A DNA stretch of 64,000 nucleotides from an uncultured Anaerolineaceae bacterium (GTDB lineage: Bacteria > Chloroflexota > Anaerolineae > Anaerolineales > Anaerolineaceae). Below the pieces are notes generated by a model, which was not told the DNA's origin, made no database searches, and saw only the letters and a list, made by a program, of their open reading frames with translations. The stretch lies in contig CALIHP010000003.1 in assembly GCA_938020565.1 (NCBI GenBank), forward strand, positions 35,563-99,562. The letters run 5' to 3'. Positions 51,339 to 60,281 of this stretch are shown in pieces; the first letter of the stretch is position 1; every line of letters starts with the position of its first letter. Made by a program: the position numbers and the translations under genes.

Positions 51339-52478
51339 TCAGCCAGCGTTTCCCTCGGACAGCCCCGCAGCATGCCGGATCGCGCTCGCGTACGCGTCGG
51401 TAATCTTCCGAATATTCCGGCTCCAGTCCGCCTCGCTCTCAATCCGCAGCCGCGCCGAGGCGCCGATCGGACGCAGCGTCGTCCGCCGCCGCGACAAAAA
51501 GAGCATGCGCTCCGCCATCGCGTCGCTGTCGCCGGTCGGAAAAAGGAAACCGCTTTTCCCGTCGTCGACCCATTCCAGATTCCCCGGTATATCCGAAACC
51601 AGAACCGGCAGCCCGCAGCCCATCGCCTCCAGCAGCGAAACCGACGATCCGTCGGTAATCGACGAGCTTAGGTACAAATCGGCGGCGCGGTAATAATCGA
51701 CGAGTTCGTCGTACGGTTTCCGTCCAAGCCAATGGATCCGGCGCCGGACGTCCGCCGGAGCGGTCTCCGCCAGCGCTTTCAGCGCCGGGCGCTCCGACCC
51801 GTCCGCGAGAATCATCAGATGAATCGTCGCGTCCTCCGCCCCCGCCTTCAGGAACGCGCGGATCGTTGTATCGACGCGATAGTTCGGTTCGAGCGATCGC
51901 AGGCTCAGCATCAAAAAATCCTCCGGCGGCGCGATCCCGCCGCGGACCGCGCTCGGTCCCGGCGAGAACCGTTTCGGATCGATTCCCCAGGGAAAGATCG
52001 TCGCCCGATCCTCCGGATAGCCCAGTGCCACCGCGCTTTCCAACTCCGTGTAGCAATCGCCCAAGAACCAGTCCGCGTTTTCCAACGCAAAAACAGCGCG
52101 GTCGCGCTGCGCCGGGTCGACGTAAATATCATGATTCAGATCAAAGCCCCAGGACATCGCGACATGCGGCCGCAGTTCCGCCAGCGCAGCAATATACGAA
52201 ACGTCTGGAAGCGGGCCGCTATGCAGAACGTCAGGCCGAAGCTCCGCCGCAACCGCTTTCAGGTCCTCCGCGACGCGCGGATAATCGGCGGGTGAAACGA
52301 TCGACGTCCCCCAGCGCCAGTCCACGGCGCGAATCCCGCTGGGAAGCCCGCGCCCGTCCAGCCCGCGTTTCTCGTCGCATAACCGTAAAAAATAACCCTC
52401 GTGCCCCAGAGCGGCGATCGCGTTAAGAAAACGCACGTCGTGCGGCGTATAATCGCGGGTAAAATATAAAACCTTCAT
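51339..52478 (-). CDS. GT4-family glycosyltransferase
   Basis: A 379-residue GT-B enzyme. The N-terminal domain starts MKVLYFTRDYTPHDVRFLNA; the C-terminal donor domain has ATIFPWGIDPKRFSPG near residue 157-172, YRAADLYLSSSITDGSSVSL near residue 262, and LEAMGCGLPVLVSD with the conserved Glu that binds the nucleotide. It transfers a sugar from UDP-, GDP- or CMP-type donors to the surface glycan. It overlaps the NeuB-like gene by 4 bp and is followed by the SpsF-like gene. Confidence 0.9.
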   Translation of the reverse strand: MKVLYFTRDYTPHDVRFLNAIAALGHEGYFLRLCDEKRGLDGRGLPSGIRAVDWRWGTSIVSPADYPRVAEDLKAVAAELRPDVLHSGPLPDVSYIAALAELRPHVAMSWGFDLNHDIYVDPAQRDRAVFALENADWFLGDCYTELESAVALGYPEDRATIFPWGIDPKRFSPGPSAVRGGIAPPEDFLMLSLRSLEPNYRVDTTIRAFLKAGAEDATIHLMILADGSERPALKALAETAPADVRRRIHWLGRKPYDELVDYYRAADLYLSSSITDGSSVSLLEAMGCGLPVLVSDIPGNLEWVDDGKSGFLFPTGDSDAMAERMLFLSRRRTTLRPIGASARLRIESEADWSRNIRKITDAYASAIRHAAGLSEGNAG

Positions 52479-53575
52479 GCGCCCGGTTCCGTCGACTCGG
52501 GGGCCGGCCCGCCAGTTAAATCCGAATAGCGGATCTCTTTCCCGAACGGGAGATCCGTTTTCAGTTTCAGCCCGATTAACGCTTTGATTTCGTTCGGTTT
52601 GACCGCGCCGGGAGTCGCGGGACGCAGCACGTCCAGCATTTCGCGGGTGATCGTCTCGCCGGCGTTCAGGTCCCGCGCAGCGCGAACGCAGCGCCGCTGG
52701 ATCACCTGCGTTTCCGATTCGTTCGGGTTGATCCGCTTTATTTCCGAGCCTAACGCCCGTTCCAGCCGCCGCGTATTAACGACCATCTCCTCCCAGGTCC
52801 GCGGGTTCATCGCGAACTTATGATCCGGGCCTTCGCGGGTATTATCGTCTGTAAAATGCTTCTCAATTACGCGCGCCCCGAGCGCGACCGCGCCGAGGAC
52901 GGTCGCGTGTCCCGGCGTATGATCCGAGAGCCCGAGGATCAGGTCCGGCCAGCGCCGCGCATAATCCTTCAGCACGTTCAGATGAATATGATCAAAATTT
53001 TCGAGCGACGCCGTGTAATTCGTGTTGCACTGCATCAGAACCAGCCGTGGATTAATCGCGGTAATCGTTTCAACCGCGCGGGTAACGTCTTCGAGCGTTG
53101 ACGCGCCGGTCGCGAGGAGGACCGGCTTTCCCTTCTTCGCGACCCGTTCAAGCGCTTCGAGCCAGTCGATATCGCCGGAGCCGATTTTATAAATCGGAAT
53201 ATAGCGGTCGAGATAATCGATCGACTCGAAATCGTACGCCGCCGAACAGTACAGAATCCCAACCTTGTCACATTCCTCCTGCAGCTCGCTCGACCAGGCG
53301 TCCGGGACGGAAACGTCCCGATACGTTTCGAAAACCGACTTGCGCCAGCTCGCCTGATGCGACTGCCGCCCGCCCATATTCCGGAAGCCATAGTCTGAAA
53401 CGATCTTTTCAGCTTTAAAATTCTGGAACTTGGCGGCGTCCGCTCCTGCCTCCTTCGCCAGCCGGACAAGGGCTTTCGCCCGATTCAAATCACCGTCATG
53501 ATTCGCGGCGATATCGGCAATAAAATAAACCGGACTCGCCGCCCCGACGGTCCGTTCTCCAAATTTCAATTCCAT
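52475..53575 (-). CDS. NeuB-family nonulosonate synthase
   Basis: A 366-residue synthase that condenses phosphoenolpyruvate with a 6-carbon sugar to a 9-carbon sugar acid. The TIM-barrel has FIADIAANHDGDLNRA (residues 18-33), AAKFQNFKAEKIVSD, YKIGSGDIDW and LATGASTLEDVTRAVE near residue 155-170; HFTDDNTREGPDHKFAM is typical too. A C-terminal SAF antifreeze-like domain starts at about residue 295. The RmlD-like gene overlaps it by 10 bp. The product might be a sialic, legionaminic or pseudaminic acid relative; no gene for the usual aminotransferase or acetyltransferase is in the cluster. Confidence 0.92.
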   Translation of the reverse strand: MELKFGERTVGAASPVYFIADIAANHDGDLNRAKALVRLAKEAGADAAKFQNFKAEKIVSDYGFRNMGGRQSHQASWRKSVFETYRDVSVPDAWSSELQEECDKVGILYCSAAYDFESIDYLDRYIPIYKIGSGDIDWLEALERVAKKGKPVLLATGASTLEDVTRAVETITAINPRLVLMQCNTNYTASLENFDHIHLNVLKDYARRWPDLILGLSDHTPGHATVLGAVALGARVIEKHFTDDNTREGPDHKFAMNPRTWEEMVVNTRRLERALGSEIKRINPNESETQVIQRRCVRAARDLNAGETITREMLDVLRPATPGAVKPNEIKALIGLKLKTDLPFGKEIRYSDLTGGPAPESTEPGA

Positions 53576-54507
53576 CGGTACTCCCAGAGTTTCATCGGAA
53601 ATCCAGCCTTAAAATCGTCGCGGAACCCGGCGACGCCGGCGATCGGGTCCGGAACGTTCCCATCTAAAAATTTCGTCAGCCGATCAATATTCATCGCAAG
53701 GTTCGGCGACCGCACCGCGGCCAGACCGCTGTCGCGCCAGCTCGTCGGGCGGACATTTTCCGGATTGAAGCCGAAGGCCTTCGCAATTTCAACTCCAAAA
53801 TCATATTTACTCAGCGCTCTCGCTCCAAAAACATGAAAAACGCCGCGCTCGGACGATTCCAGGAGCCGGACTAAAATCCGCGACAGATCGCGAACGTAGA
53901 GCGGGCTGAAAAGGACGTCCTTAAAACCGGAGACAACGCGCCCGTCCTTCAGGTTCGTATAAAAAAACTCACTCAGGCTCCGGCGGCCGCTTATCGACCA
54001 GCCGAAAAAGTTAACCCGCGCAACGATCGCGTCGGGATTCGCGCTGAGGACGTTCCGTTCGCCGAGCGCTTTACTTTCCGCGTATGAATTGATCGGACGG
54101 ACCGGATCCGTTTCAGAATACCCATTCGGGCCTGAAGCCTGACCGTCGAAAACCGCGTCGGTCGAAATATGTACGATCGGGATCGACCGTTTTCCCGCCG
54201 CCTCCGCGAAAAATCCGGGAACCATCCCATTTATCCAGCGCGCATCCTCAGGATTCTGTTCACAGGAATCAATATTTGCCATCGCCGCGCAATTCAGAAT
54301 TGCGTCGGGTCGGATCTCGTCTACCAGCGCCGCCGCCGTGCCCGGAACAAAAAAATCCCTTTGAACAATAGCAAAGGGCAGCTCCTGCAGCAAGTTCCGG
54401 TTAACAACCCCGACAATTTCGTACGCTTCGCAGCTATGCAGCGCAAAATTCAATCCCAGGAGACCGGACGCGCCGGTCACCAATATTTTTTTCTTCGGTC
54501 CGCTCAA
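53566..54507 (-). CDS. RmlD-like sugar-nucleotide reductase
   Basis: A 313-residue short-chain dehydrogenase of the RmlD_sub_bind group, starting at TTG in a TTGA overlap with pseB. Seen: LVTGASGLLGLNFA (residues 9-22), LNCAAMANID, the catalytic STDAVFDGQ (Ser/Thr-Asp) and YAESKALGE (Tyr-xxx-Lys) near residue 140-150. Relatives reduce a 4-keto-6-deoxy sugar nucleotide. Placed right after PseB, which makes such a keto sugar, this enzyme may replace the usual aminotransferase step before the NeuB-like enzyme. The sugar and nucleotide are not determined. Confidence 0.82.
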   Translation of the reverse strand: MSGPKKKILVTGASGLLGLNFALHSCEAYEIVGVVNRNLLQELPFAIVQRDFFVPGTAAALVDEIRPDAILNCAAMANIDSCEQNPEDARWINGMVPGFFAEAAGKRSIPIVHISTDAVFDGQASGPNGYSETDPVRPINSYAESKALGERNVLSANPDAIVARVNFFGWSISGRRSLSEFFYTNLKDGRVVSGFKDVLFSPLYVRDLSRILVRLLESSERGVFHVFGARALSKYDFGVEIAKAFGFNPENVRPTSWRDSGLAAVRSPNLAMNIDRLTKFLDGNVPDPIAGVAGFRDDFKAGFPMKLWEYRWN

Positions 54508-55508
54508 TCGCCGCCTCCTGATATCTCCGCCTCAACCTGGGCGACCATTTTACGAATCCCGGGGATATCCAGCCAGGCTTGATTGTTGTCGCTTGAATAC
54601 CGGTACCCGTCGGGACAGGGTTTCCCGACTTTTTCCCATTCGCGCCCGAACCAGGTCACGCCGGAAGGCTGGACGACGAACATGTCGTCCATTTCGATCG
54701 TATTCCGCGCTTCGTCGTCGGAAATCAGGACTTCATGCAGCTTTTCGCCCGGGCGAATACCCGTGTAGACAATTTCAGCATCCGGCGAGATCGCCATCGC
54801 CAGATCCTTAACCGCCATGCTCGGGATCTTCGGAACGAATACCTCCCCGCCGCGCATTTGCTCGATGCAGCGGATAACGAAACGAACGCCATCCTCAAGC
54901 GAAATCCAGAACCGCGTCATGCGCTCGTCGGTCACGGTCAGCTTGCCGTTGCCCCGCTGCCTCAGGAAGATCGGAACGACCGAACCGCGGCTCCCGACGA
55001 CGTTCCCATAGCGGACGCAGCTCAGGCGCGTTTCCCGTCCGCCGGAATAGGCGTTGCTCTGAACAACCAATTTCTCGGCGGCGGCCTTCGTCGCGCCGTA
55101 AAGGTTGACCGGGTTGACCGCCTTATCGGTACTCAGCGCGAAAACCTTTTTGACGCTGGCGTCGAGCGCGGCGTCGATGACGTTCTGCGTCCCGAGAATA
55201 TTCGTCTTAACGGCCTCGAACGGATTATATTCGCAGGCCGGAACCTGTTTCAGCGCGGCGGCATGAACGACGATATCGACGCCCTGGAACGCCCGGCGAA
55301 GCCGCTCCAAATCACGGATATCGCCGATAAAATAGCGCAGGCTCTCATGATTCTTCCCGGAAATCTGCATCTCATACTGCTTCAGCTCGTCGCGGCTCAG
55401 GACAATGATCTTCGCCGGATGATACTCGCGAAGCATGATATCGATAAATTTCTTCCCGAAAGAACCGGTTCCTCCTGTCACTAAGACGACTTTATTGTTC
55501 CATTCCAT
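54504..55508 (-). CDS. pseB: PseB-like UDP-GlcNAc 4,6-dehydratase
   Basis: A 334-residue SDR enzyme that makes a UDP-4-keto-6-deoxy-HexNAc, usually with C5 inversion. Seen: LVTGGTGSFGKKFIDIML (residues 9-26), GDIRDLERLRRAF, VVHAAALKQVPACEYNPFEA (near 81-100), STDKAVNPVNLYGATKAAAE (Asp and Lys in place of the Tyr-xxx-Lys Tyr, as in PseB/CapE), and GIRPGEKLHEVLISDDEA. GGAGG precedes the ATG. It starts the pseB-rmlD-neuB-GT4-spsF run with its own promoter upstream. The keto product is the entry to a surface sugar. Confidence 0.92.
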   Translation of the reverse strand: MEWNNKVVLVTGGTGSFGKKFIDIMLREYHPAKIIVLSRDELKQYEMQISGKNHESLRYFIGDIRDLERLRRAFQGVDIVVHAAALKQVPACEYNPFEAVKTNILGTQNVIDAALDASVKKVFALSTDKAVNPVNLYGATKAAAEKLVVQSNAYSGGRETRLSCVRYGNVVGSRGSVVPIFLRQRGNGKLTVTDERMTRFWISLEDGVRFVIRCIEQMRGGEVFVPKIPSMAVKDLAMAISPDAEIVYTGIRPGEKLHEVLISDDEARNTIEMDDMFVVQPSGVTWFGREWEKVGKPCPDGYRYSSDNNQAWLDIPGIRKMVAQVEAEISGGGD

Positions 55509-55572
55509 GAATCGACCTCCGTCGGGGCGCGTCCTTCCGCCGGTTCCCCGTAATTCGTGTTTTTAAGATACC

Positions 55573-55609
55573 TGAGCGGTCAAAACGCGCCGATCCGCTC
55601 AATTTTTTT
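55573..55609 (+). terminator. Rightward-facing terminator upstream of pseB
   Basis: TGAGCGG (55573-55579) pairs with CCGCTCA (55595-55601), followed by A and seven T residues on the plus strand. All genes around it are leftward, so it would stop antisense transcripts only. Confidence 0.5.
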
Positions 55610-55614
55610 CAGAT

Positions 55615-55644
55615 ATTATAATCGGAATACCCCGCCCGCGTCAG
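55615..55644 (-). promoter_or_regulatory. Promoter of the pseB segment
   Basis: On the minus strand CTGACG (55639-55644) and TATAAT (55615-55620) are 18 bases apart. It overlaps the end of the methyltransferase gene and gives the pseB part of the cluster its own start. Confidence 0.6.
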
Positions 55645-56519
55645 GGTTTTTCGAGGAGGATCAACGGGTACTGGCCCGCTTCCCCGTATGCCTCCGGCGC
55701 TTCGCTTTCGATCCGGAATAACCGGCGCAGCGCCGCCTTCCCATAAGGCGCATGAATCAGCGCCCGAAGCCAGCGAACCGAGACCGACCGCCAGCAACGG
55801 ATCGAAATTTTCGCGTCCGGCGCGACTTTCGGCAATTCGCTCCGGATCCAGCCGGCGTTCAGCTTCTGAACGAAAGTCCCGGTCGCTTCCGACGCGGGCT
55901 TCGCTGTCCGCGACGCTTTCGCGCCCGGATCGTTCTTCGTCTCTTCCGGAGCCGCCCTTCCGCGAAGCCTGGCGATCCAGCCGCCGGCCCGTTCCGCCGC
56001 GCGGACGAACGGAAGCCACCGTTTCATCATCTCCGACTCCGTCCAGCCGTTGACGACGGCGGCAATCCCGCCGGGCTTCAGGACGCGATAAATCTCGCCC
56101 CAGGCCTTACGCTGATCGGGAAGCTCCAGATGATGCAGCGTATGCAGCGAGACGACCCCGTCAACCGTCTCCGGCGCAAACGGCAGATTCGCAGCGTCGC
56201 CGACGACAAAAAGCCCGTGATCGCCGATTCGCTTCCGCGCTTCGAGAAGCGCCGTCAGCGATATATCGCAGCAGAGCCGATATTTAAACTTTTCGGAATA
56301 CGTCAGGTACTCGGGATACTGGATCGGACCGCAGCCCAAATCCATCAGGATCCTCCCGCCGGCCTTGAAATACGGCGTAATTCGCAAATGACAGGCATGG
56401 ATATAGTCCGCCGAGACTGGGCGCAGGTCCTCATAACGCGCGTTCTGATAAAAGCCGTCAGATTCGAGCCGCCAGCCGATCCGATCGTAAAAAGCGCGGA
56501 CGTTTTCTTTCGATTCCAT
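55641..56519 (-). CDS. Class I SAM-dependent methyltransferase
   Basis: A 292-residue methyltransferase of the Methyltransf_11 type. The SAM site is ILMDLGCGPIQYPEYL near residue 55-70 with Asp59, followed by FVVGDAANLPFAPETVDGVV and SLHTLHHLELP near residue 128. Between about residues 170 and 220 an Ala/Arg/Glu-rich segment suggests a flexible insert. It probably caps or decorates the glycan with methyl groups, a common way to end O-antigen chains in Wzm/Wzt systems. It is 4 bp after the capsule-like gene. Confidence 0.82.
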   Translation of the reverse strand: MESKENVRAFYDRIGWRLESDGFYQNARYEDLRPVSADYIHACHLRITPYFKAGGRILMDLGCGPIQYPEYLTYSEKFKYRLCCDISLTALLEARKRIGDHGLFVVGDAANLPFAPETVDGVVSLHTLHHLELPDQRKAWGEIYRVLKPGGIAAVVNGWTESEMMKRWLPFVRAAERAGGWIARLRGRAAPEETKNDPGAKASRTAKPASEATGTFVQKLNAGWIRSELPKVAPDAKISIRCWRSVSVRWLRALIHAPYGKAALRRLFRIESEAPEAYGEAGQYPLILLEKP

Positions 56520-56523
56520 CGCG

Positions 56524-58149
56524 TTACGCCGCTTTCCCGGATTCGAGCGTTAAAATCTTTGCCCAATCCATCGGCTCGCCGAGCAGGTAATTGAACGACG
56601 CGCCGTATTCCGCCTGCCCCTCGTCGCTCAGGACGGACGCGAACGGGCGTTTATCGTAATCGTCCCACATGCGGACGAGATGCCACGGGAAGGGGCGCGG
56701 GTACTCGAAGAAGAACGAATAAGCGTAAGCCCAGGCCAGGTAGACCTGTTCCTCGGTAAGGGCGGCTTTTTCCGGATCGTCGAGAACCGAGCTGACCATT
56801 TTATAATACGTGACCCAACTGTTCGGATCGTAAGTAAATCCACGGTTCCGGTAATGCGTCTGACCGGCGACGACGACCGGGACCCCGCTCATCGCCATTT
56901 CCAGTCCCATCGTCGTCGTATAAACCAGCCCAACGGTCGCGATATCGACGAGATCATAGGAATTGGTCTTATCGGCCGGCGTGATCAGGTGGATATGCGG
57001 CGGGAGATTCGGGCTCAAAGCTTCAACGACGTCGACCATCGACGTTCCGTGGGTAAACTGCTCGCCCGGATGAACGCGGATGACGAGCTGCGCGTCGGTT
57101 CGTTCGAGAAAATACTGGATCGTCCGTTCGATCCATTCCGCCATATTGCGAGAAAACGTCTGCCTTCCCAGCGTCAGCGAATCCCCCAGGACGTTCGTCG
57201 CCAGAAAGACGACCGGACGATCGTCCAGCCCCAACGCCTCGCGGATTTTCTCCTGTCCGACACGATCGGACCCCTGCCAGCGACGCGAAAAATTTCCCCA
57301 GAGATCGGCTTTCTGCCGTGCGCTGAACATCGAACGAACTTTCTCTAAATCGCCGTCGGTCGCGAGCGCGTCCTTCCGAACGGCCCATAAATCGTCCGTT
57401 TCCTGACGCATGACTTCGCGGTTCTGCGCGATCCAGATCCGCTTACGCTGTTCCCCGAATTCATACGTAGTAACCGGCGTCCCGAGCCATTTCGCAACAC
57501 GGTACGCAACGCCCATTTCCTGGATCGTCCCGTTCGGAACGATGACCTGATCCGGGTGGTTCGACTGAATCCAGCTGTACAGCAGCTTCGCGAACGTTTC
57601 GTTCCGCTCGCGGCGCATTTTGTAGAGCGCGTTGTCCTTGTCGAAATCCTCAACCTGAAGGGTATACTGCGTGTCGTAGGTTGCGACTTCGTCGGCGATC
57701 GCGCTGATCTCCTCCGGAAAAGCCTTATAGCTCGGGAACGACGGCATGAACGAATGCAGCTTCATGTACTTCTGCGCCGATTCGAGTACGCTCCTGGTAT
57801 ACAGGTCCTGTTTCCGGACATCGAACTTATTGACGGGATTCTGCCAATCCGCGTATGGAAGATAACCGAACGTAACGTCATGACCCATCGCCGCGAAATA
57901 CAGCGCCAGCGTCGCCGCTTCCTCGATCCAGTAGTGAAGCGAGGTAAAAACGAGGATTTTTTTCGGATTTTCCGCCGTCCGCCGGCCGGCCTCGATCTCG
58001 GAAAGCATCTTCGGCAGCCGGGCTTTCAGATTTTTCAGGGAGTAACGGGTTCCCGGTTCGTTATTTTTCTTAAACTGAAAATAAAATTCGGCCGTAAGCG
58101 GAATTTCGCCCAGAAACCGCGTAATAAGCTGTTTGTATCCTATTGACAT
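56524..58149 (-). CDS. Capsule-type polysaccharide biosynthesis protein (GT-B-like)
   Basis: A 541-residue soluble protein. GAGG precedes the ATG, which overlaps the wzt end by 10 bp. From residue 305 on, VVFLATNVLGDS, LVIRVHPGEQFTHGT and VGLVYTTTMGLEMAMSGVPV resemble the Kdo-transferase/Capsule_synth group, where Glu and Arg-His-Pro motifs bind a CMP-sugar donor. The N-terminal 300 residues hold a second Rossmann-like region and several conserved Trp and Tyr clusters unknown to me. It lies just after the exporter genes, suggesting it extends or finishes the chain sensed by Wzt. Confidence 0.72.
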   Translation of the reverse strand: MSIGYKQLITRFLGEIPLTAEFYFQFKKNNEPGTRYSLKNLKARLPKMLSEIEAGRRTAENPKKILVFTSLHYWIEEAATLALYFAAMGHDVTFGYLPYADWQNPVNKFDVRKQDLYTRSVLESAQKYMKLHSFMPSFPSYKAFPEEISAIADEVATYDTQYTLQVEDFDKDNALYKMRRERNETFAKLLYSWIQSNHPDQVIVPNGTIQEMGVAYRVAKWLGTPVTTYEFGEQRKRIWIAQNREVMRQETDDLWAVRKDALATDGDLEKVRSMFSARQKADLWGNFSRRWQGSDRVGQEKIREALGLDDRPVVFLATNVLGDSLTLGRQTFSRNMAEWIERTIQYFLERTDAQLVIRVHPGEQFTHGTSMVDVVEALSPNLPPHIHLITPADKTNSYDLVDIATVGLVYTTTMGLEMAMSGVPVVVAGQTHYRNRGFTYDPNSWVTYYKMVSSVLDDPEKAALTEEQVYLAWAYAYSFFFEYPRPFPWHLVRMWDDYDKRPFASVLSDEGQAEYGASFNYLLGEPMDWAKILTLESGKAA

Positions 58150-59414
58150 GATTCAACCTCTATTTCCCAGTTCAGTTTCGGCCGGATCAGTCCGGTCCGC
58201 GACTCAGCCCATTGGCTTCCCGGCGCGCCGGTCCCGTCGACGTTGAACGTCAGCGCCTGTTCGTCATGAAAATAGCGCTTGATTCGAAACGAGCTGGCGT
58301 TCACGCCGACGACGAAACGCCCGTCGTTCAGCAGGTCCGCCGGAACCGTACAGCGGCTCCGGTACGTTCCCGGCCCCCGCGTCCCGAACGTTTCGAATTT
58401 TTCCGGGTCGTCGGAATCGAACGAAGTGAATACGAATTCGCCGCGCGTCGAAATCAGGTAGAACCCGACGCGCAGCCCGGTAATCGCCCCGTCCAGCCGG
58501 TAAGTAAATTCGATCTGGAACGGCTCCGTCGAACGAACCGTATCGGAAACGACCCCCTGCGGATTCAGGATTTTCAGAGAAACGGGAACGAACGGCGCGG
58601 CGTCGGACGGAACCTCCTCTGCGCGCCAGCTCCGCTCCCCGCCCTGCGAAAATCCATGCGACAAGTAATAATCGACCGCTTCCGGCGTTGACGATTGCAT
58701 CACCAGCCTGCCCTTTTCGAGAACGACCGTCTCCGACGTCAGCCGCAGGATCGCCGACATGTTATGCGAAACGAAAAGGACGGTCCGGCCCGCGTTCGCC
58801 ACGTCGGTCATCTTCCCTAAACATTTACGCTGAAACTCGGCGTCGCCAACCGCGAGGACTTCATCGACGACGAGAACCTCAGGCTCGAGATGCGCCGCGA
58901 CCGCGAACGCCAGCCGCAGGTACATACCGCTGGAATACCGCTTGACCGGCGTATCGATAAACCGTTCGACTTCGGAAAAAGCGATAATCTCGTCGAGCTT
59001 CGACGAAATCTCCTGATTTTTCATTCCCAGAATCGCGCCGTTGAGGAAGATATTTTCACGCCCGGTCAGTTCCGGATGGAACCCGGTTCCGACTTCAAGA
59101 AGCGAGCCGACGCGGCCATGAAGCTTCGCGCTCCCGACCGTCGGATCGGTAACGCGGGAAAGAATTTTCAGGAGCGTCGATTTTCCCGCGCCATTGCGCC
59201 CGATAATCCCGAGCGCCTGACCTTCCTTTACCTTAAAAGAAATATCGTCGAGCGCCCAGAAGGTTTCCGCCTGATTTTCGCCCGGCTGCGGCCTGCGGAA
59301 GCGTTTGAGCCTGTCGGCGAGCGTTTCCCGGAACGTCCGATACATCGTCGGCATCGAACCGATTTTATACCGCTTCCCGATATGGCTGACCTCAACGGAA
59401 TATCGATCGCTCAT
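58140..59414 (-). CDS. wzt: Polysaccharide ABC exporter ATPase (Wzt)
   Basis: A 424-residue ATPase for export of a finished glycan. Walker A is GRNGAGKST (residues 72-80), the signature is YSSGMYLRLAFA near residue 160, Walker B is VLVVDEVLAVGD and the H-loop is VSHNM. From about residue 255 a Wzt_C-type beta-sandwich follows; in O9a-type systems this domain recognises the terminal modification of the chain before export. GGAGGAG precedes the ATG. It works with the permease encoded 12 bp upstream. Confidence 0.93.
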   Translation of the reverse strand: MSDRYSVEVSHIGKRYKIGSMPTMYRTFRETLADRLKRFRRPQPGENQAETFWALDDISFKVKEGQALGIIGRNGAGKSTLLKILSRVTDPTVGSAKLHGRVGSLLEVGTGFHPELTGRENIFLNGAILGMKNQEISSKLDEIIAFSEVERFIDTPVKRYSSGMYLRLAFAVAAHLEPEVLVVDEVLAVGDAEFQRKCLGKMTDVANAGRTVLFVSHNMSAILRLTSETVVLEKGRLVMQSSTPEAVDYYLSHGFSQGGERSWRAEEVPSDAAPFVPVSLKILNPQGVVSDTVRSTEPFQIEFTYRLDGAITGLRVGFYLISTRGEFVFTSFDSDDPEKFETFGTRGPGTYRSRCTVPADLLNDGRFVVGVNASSFRIKRYFHDEQALTFNVDGTGAPGSQWAESRTGLIRPKLNWEIEVESCQ

Positions 59415-59426
59415 GGGCTCCTCCGT

Positions 59427-60281
59427 TCAGATGACATCCGCGAAATCGCGTTCCATCCGGCGGAAATATACCAGGCCGGTTATCAGGATCACGAGTGAAA
59501 TCAGCGACGAAAACAGCAGGCTCTGCCAGGGGAGCTGCGTATACGTGCCCAGCAAAGCGCGGCGGAATCCGTTGACGACGCCGACCATGGGGTTCAGATT
59601 ATAAATCATCCGCCATCTCGGCGCACGGATCAGCTCCGAGCCATACGCAATCGGCGTCAGGTACATCCACAGCTGCGAAATAAACGGGATAACATATCCG
59701 ATATCCCGATATAAAACGTCGAGCGCCGAAAACCATAAACTGACGCCAAACGAGGTCACAACCGTCAGCAGGAGGTAAAACGGAAGCAGCAAAACATACC
59801 CGTTCGGCGTATACCCATAATAAATCATCATTCCGATCAGGATCGGCAGCGCGACCAGGAAATCGACGACGCTCGACAACACGCTCGACATCGGCAGCAC
59901 AACACGCGGAAAATAGATTTTGGTAATCATGTTGCGGTTGCTGACGAGCGACTTGCTGCCGTTCCGGAATGCGTTCTCGAAGAGCTGCCACGGGAGAAGG
60001 CCGGCCAGCGAAAAAAGCGGATACGGGATCCCGTCCGAAGGAACCGACGCGAGGTTTCCAAAGAAAATCGAGAACACGACCATCGTCATCACCGGCTGGA
60101 TCACGGCCCAGGCGACGCCTAAAAGCGTCTGCTTATAGCGGACCTTCAGGTCGCGCCAGCTCAGAAAAAAAATCAGTTCGCGAAAACGGCCGAGCTCCCT
60201 TAAATCAATCAACCGCCAGCTGCTCGCTGGCTGAATCGTGATTTCCGGAATGATATCACCGCGCCTCGTCTCCAAAATCAA
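59427..60281 (-). CDS. wzm: Polysaccharide ABC exporter permease (Wzm)
   Basis: A 284-residue ABC-2 type membrane protein with a soluble N-terminus of about 35 residues and six hydrophobic segments. WRDLKVRYKQTLLGVAWAVI (about residues 42-61) and LPMSSVLSSVVDFLVALPIL are typical of Wzm/TagG. The TTG start at 60281 directly follows the TGA of the epimerase gene and has GAAAGG upstream. With Wzt it flips the glycan bound to its lipid carrier across the inner membrane. Confidence 0.92.
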   Translation of the reverse strand: MILETRRGDIIPEITIQPASSWRLIDLRELGRFRELIFFLSWRDLKVRYKQTLLGVAWAVIQPVMTMVVFSIFFGNLASVPSDGIPYPLFSLAGLLPWQLFENAFRNGSKSLVSNRNMITKIYFPRVVLPMSSVLSSVVDFLVALPILIGMMIYYGYTPNGYVLLLPFYLLLTVVTSFGVSLWFSALDVLYRDIGYVIPFISQLWMYLTPIAYGSELIRAPRWRMIYNLNPMVGVVNGFRRALLGTYTQLPWQSLLFSSLISLVILITGLVYFRRMERDFADVI

